Assembly (NCBI GenBank): GCA_963733105.1
Contig: CAVTCB010000004.1
Span: forward strand, 142,721 to 206,720
Source: JAFAYN01 sp963733105
GTDB lineage: Bacteria; Gemmatimonadota; Gemmatimonadetes; Longimicrobiales; Longimicrobiaceae
Direction of reading: 5' to 3'
Length of the DNA stretch: 64,000 bases
Within the stretch, counting starts at the first letter, position 1, and the number at the start of each line of letters is the position of its first letter. Position numbers and translations under genes: made by a program. A model generated the notes under the pieces. It had not been told where the DNA came from. It did no database searches and saw nothing but the letters and a program-made list of their open reading frames with translations. Shown piece after piece: positions 47,337 through 64,000 of the stretch.

Positions 47337-48230
47337 ATGCCGTACTCCACGTCCGGGTTCCAGAACCCCTTCGGAATCTCGCTCACCCCCTGGGTGAAGC
47401 GTCTCCTGATCGCCAACGCGGCGGTCTGGGCCGTCAGCTTCATCCTCGGCCTGTCCGGGTACCGCGACGTGGTGGCGAGCGCCATGGCGTTCACCCCCGC
47501 CGAGGCGCTGCGGAAGCCGTGGACGATCCTGACCTACATGTTCGCCCACTCGGGGTTCTTCCACTTCTTCTTCAACATGCTGGGGCTCTTCTTCTTCGGG
47601 CCTCCGCTGGAGGAGCGGTGGGGGGAGCGGGAGTTCATCAAGTTCTACCTGATCGCCGGGCTGGGCGGCGCGCTGCTCTCCGTGTTCACCCCCCAGGTGC
47701 CGATCGTGGGCGCCTCGGCCGCGGTGTACGGGGTGATGCTGGCCTACGCCATGTACTGGCCGGACAACCAGGTCTACATCTACGGGATCTTCCCGGTGAA
47801 GGTGAAGTGGCTGGTGCTCGCCATCGTGGCGCTGAGCGTGCTGGGGGCGATGGGGTCGGTGGGCGCCGGGGGAGGGGTGGCGTACCTGGCGCACCTGGGC
47901 GGGCTGGCCACGGCGTTCCTGTACCTCAAGAGCCCCTGGGCTCCCAACCCCTGGGGGCCGACGGTCCCGTCCCGGTCCAGGAAGGAGAAGGGGTTCTCGC
48001 TCCCCTGGCAGAAGCCCAAGGCCAAGCCGAAGCCGGTCGCCAGGGCCGCCGCGACACCCGCGACGCCGCAGAATGCCCCGGGAGCCACGAACCAGACGCG
48101 GGACGAGCGGCAGCTCCTGGACGACGTCGATCGCATTTTAGAGAAGATCTCCGCGCGTGGTCTCGGATCGCTGACCGAGGAAGAGCGGAAGAGGCTGGAC
48201 GAGGTGAGCCGGCGGTACCGGTCCAACTAG
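47337..48230 (+). CDS. Rhomboid-family intramembrane serine protease with cytosolic tail
   Basis: A 297-residue protein. Six predicted membrane helices span about 20-205. HSGFFHFFFNMLGLFFFG (conserved His and Asn of helix 2), GASAAVYG (catalytic Ser of the GxSx motif) and AHLGGL (catalytic His) support an active protease. Residues about 205-297 form a soluble tail: basic linker, Pro/Ala-rich stretch, then RQLLDDVDRILEKISARGLG and LTEEERKRLDEVSRRYR. This helical end is found in some rhomboids of Bacteroidota and Gemmatimonadota. Substrates are unknown. It is the last plus-strand gene before the NRPS locus. Confidence 0.9.
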   Translation: MPYSTSGFQNPFGISLTPWVKRLLIANAAVWAVSFILGLSGYRDVVASAMAFTPAEALRKPWTILTYMFAHSGFFHFFFNMLGLFFFGPPLEERWGEREFIKFYLIAGLGGALLSVFTPQVPIVGASAAVYGVMLAYAMYWPDNQVYIYGIFPVKVKWLVLAIVALSVLGAMGSVGAGGGVAYLAHLGGLATAFLYLKSPWAPNPWGPTVPSRSRKEKGFSLPWQKPKAKPKPVARAAATPATPQNAPGATNQTRDERQLLDDVDRILEKISARGLGSLTEEERKRLDEVSRRYRSN

Positions 48231-48247
48231 TAGTTAGAGAAGGGTTT

Positions 48248-48391
48248 GGGCGTGCCCCCCGCTGGCGCGGGGGTCGGGCTGCGGCTCCGTAAGCCGGCAA
48301 ACAACGCCGGCTAACGGAGTCGAGCCCCCGGGAAACAGCCCCCGGGGTCTCGCCCCTTCGGGCTCGCATCCCTCGCGCAACTTCCGTCCGT
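48248..48391 (+). repeat. Structured intergenic repeat, copy C
   Basis: About 140 bases, close to the reverse complement of copy A. The central hairpin is CTCCGTAAGCCGGC (48285-48298) with GCCGGCTAACGGAG (48306-48319), 7-base loop and mismatch at position 7. Outer hairpins are CCCCC..GGGGG on the left and a CCCGGG-AAACAG-CCCGGGG stem on the right. Confidence 0.8.
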
Positions 48392-48408
48392 ACCTGTAGT
48401 TGCCCGTG

Positions 48409-48449
48409 GCCGCGGGGGTGAGGAGATTCCTCACCCCCGCGGCGTTTTT
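48409..48449 (+). terminator. Rho-independent terminator after the rhomboid gene
   Basis: A 15-bp stem (48409-48423 with 48429-48443), loop AGATT, then GTTTTTA. It ends the plus-strand operon. Confidence 0.9.
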
Positions 48450-48866
48450 ACAGTCTACACGTAAATCACAGTCGTAGTACCACAACAACAGCTACACAGG
48501 TATAACAACCAGCACAAATCATAACACAACAACACGGATAACAGGTTGTTGTATCCGACAATCCTGCCAAACCTGTTTACCTGCACGGCGACGAAGAGGT
48601 GTATGGTGTCGGGCTGGCGGCTGTAGAGCGCTCGGGATTCCGTCCTGGCGAGATCCAGGCCCGGGTCCGACACTCCGCCCGGGAAGACCACACACGAACC
48701 GTATCCGGGAGAGGTCCTACTGTCGCCCGCCCTTGAGTTCGTATAATACACATTATGTAAACTTAAAGCCCTCGATTTCTGTGGAAAACCACTTCCCCGG
48801 GTGGAGATGTCCACATGGAGGGAGTTTTCCCCGGGCGTGGAGGACCCTTCGCGCGAGGATGGCGCG
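48450..48866. other. Gene-free, partly AT-rich gap between convergent operons
   Basis: The gap runs from one terminator to the other. Positions 48450-48560 are unusually AT-rich for this genome, with repeated ACAACA/AACAAC units, an imperfect GGATAACAGGTTGTTGTATCC inverted repeat (48535-48555) and few G. 48740-48780 is a second AT-rich patch with ATAATacacATTAT. At 48780-48835 a GTGGAAAACCAC palindrome and two TTCCCCGGG segments occur. No open frame here has coding character; I see no tRNA, promoter pair or integrase trace. Confidence 0.6.
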
Positions 48867-48896
48867 AAAAAAGAGGCCGGGCTGACGCCCGGCCTC
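48867..48896 (-). terminator. Rho-independent terminator of the NRPS-PKS gene
   Basis: On the minus strand, a 10-bp stem GAGGCCGGGC/GCCCGGCCTC (48896-48887 with 48882-48873), 4-base loop, then six T (48872-48867). It lies 40 bases after the stop at 48936, so no gene follows in the same transcript. Confidence 0.9.
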
Positions 48897-48935
48897 CTGC
48901 TCTCCCGTGCGGGAGATCGTGGCTCTGAGGGGATT

Positions 48936-64000
<15,065 letters not shown>

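Noticed and set aside
48742..48747. TATAAT as a promoter -10 box
   Set aside because: No acceptable -35 box at 16-18 bases on either strand and no gene start downstream; it belongs to a short palindrome.
48455..48814. 119-residue minus-strand open frame in the NRPS-side gap
   Set aside because: Cys- and Tyr-rich ending produced by the AT-rich repeats, no ribosome binding site, no family features.

Overview
The window is very GC-rich chromosomal DNA from a diderm, LPS-making bacterium. The lpx/bam/lol genes, an lpxC-fabZ fusion, mcsA-mcsB-clpC, bshC and the look of the 16S gene together suggest the phylum Gemmatimonadota, perhaps the Longimicrobium group. The phylum is an inference from gene content and by-eye rRNA reading; no search was run.

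Layout. 1-8524: a truncated LpxH-like phosphoesterase on the minus strand, a flippase with a probably leaderless start, then a tightly overlapping operon (thioesterase, HEAT-cyclophilin lipoprotein, a frameshifted lipoprotein, LptE-like, hemC, rfaE2, rph, rdgB) behind a consensus promoter. 8525-10412: a lower-GC TPR-GGDEF gene bracketed by a 19-bp direct repeat of the rdgB 3' end. 10439-16319: tRNA-Pro, tRNA-Arg and tRNA-His, four tandem promoters, then 16S-23S-5S rRNA with processing stems and a strong terminator; the spacer has no tRNA. 16325-25480: era, a Trm112-like protein, an atypical receiver-GGDDF protein, a zinc-ribbon protein, prfB with its programmed +1 frameshift, lysS, lolC/lolD, mcsA-mcsB. 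25524-40127: clpC (frameshifted), bamA, ompH/skp and a lipid A block (lpxD, lpxC-fabZ, lpxA, a GnnA-like oxidoreductase, a 47-residue membrane protein, lpxB, a DUF374-type acyltransferase, lpxK), then nadB. 40469-48230: rlmH, bshC, murJ, uvrC, ddl and a rhomboid protein. 48231-48935: a gene-free gap with a structured repeat, converging terminators and an AT-rich island. 48936-64000 (minus strand): the 3' 15 kb of a hybrid NRPS-PKS megasynthase that continues past the window edge.

How the genes fit together. Most of the window is envelope building: LPS precursors (rfaE2, lpxH-like, lpxD/C/A/B/K), LPS and outer-membrane protein export (LptE-like, BamA, OmpH, LolCD), peptidoglycan (ddl, murJ) and folding or quality control (cyclophilin lipoprotein, McsAB-ClpC). 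Translation (rRNA, tRNAs, prfB, lysS, era, rlmH, rph) is the second theme. The megasynthase is the main accessory locus. Its visible order is C(partial)-A-T-KS-AT-T-C-A-T-C-A-T-C-A-T with no thioesterase, so a malonate-extended lipopeptide-like or peptide product is likely.

Two cautions. Four conserved genes carry a single-base (+1) frameshift, two of them at G/C homopolymers, which looks like sequence error. Three copies of a structured intergenic repeat, with different stem sequences but the same fold, are the most unusual non-coding signal here.
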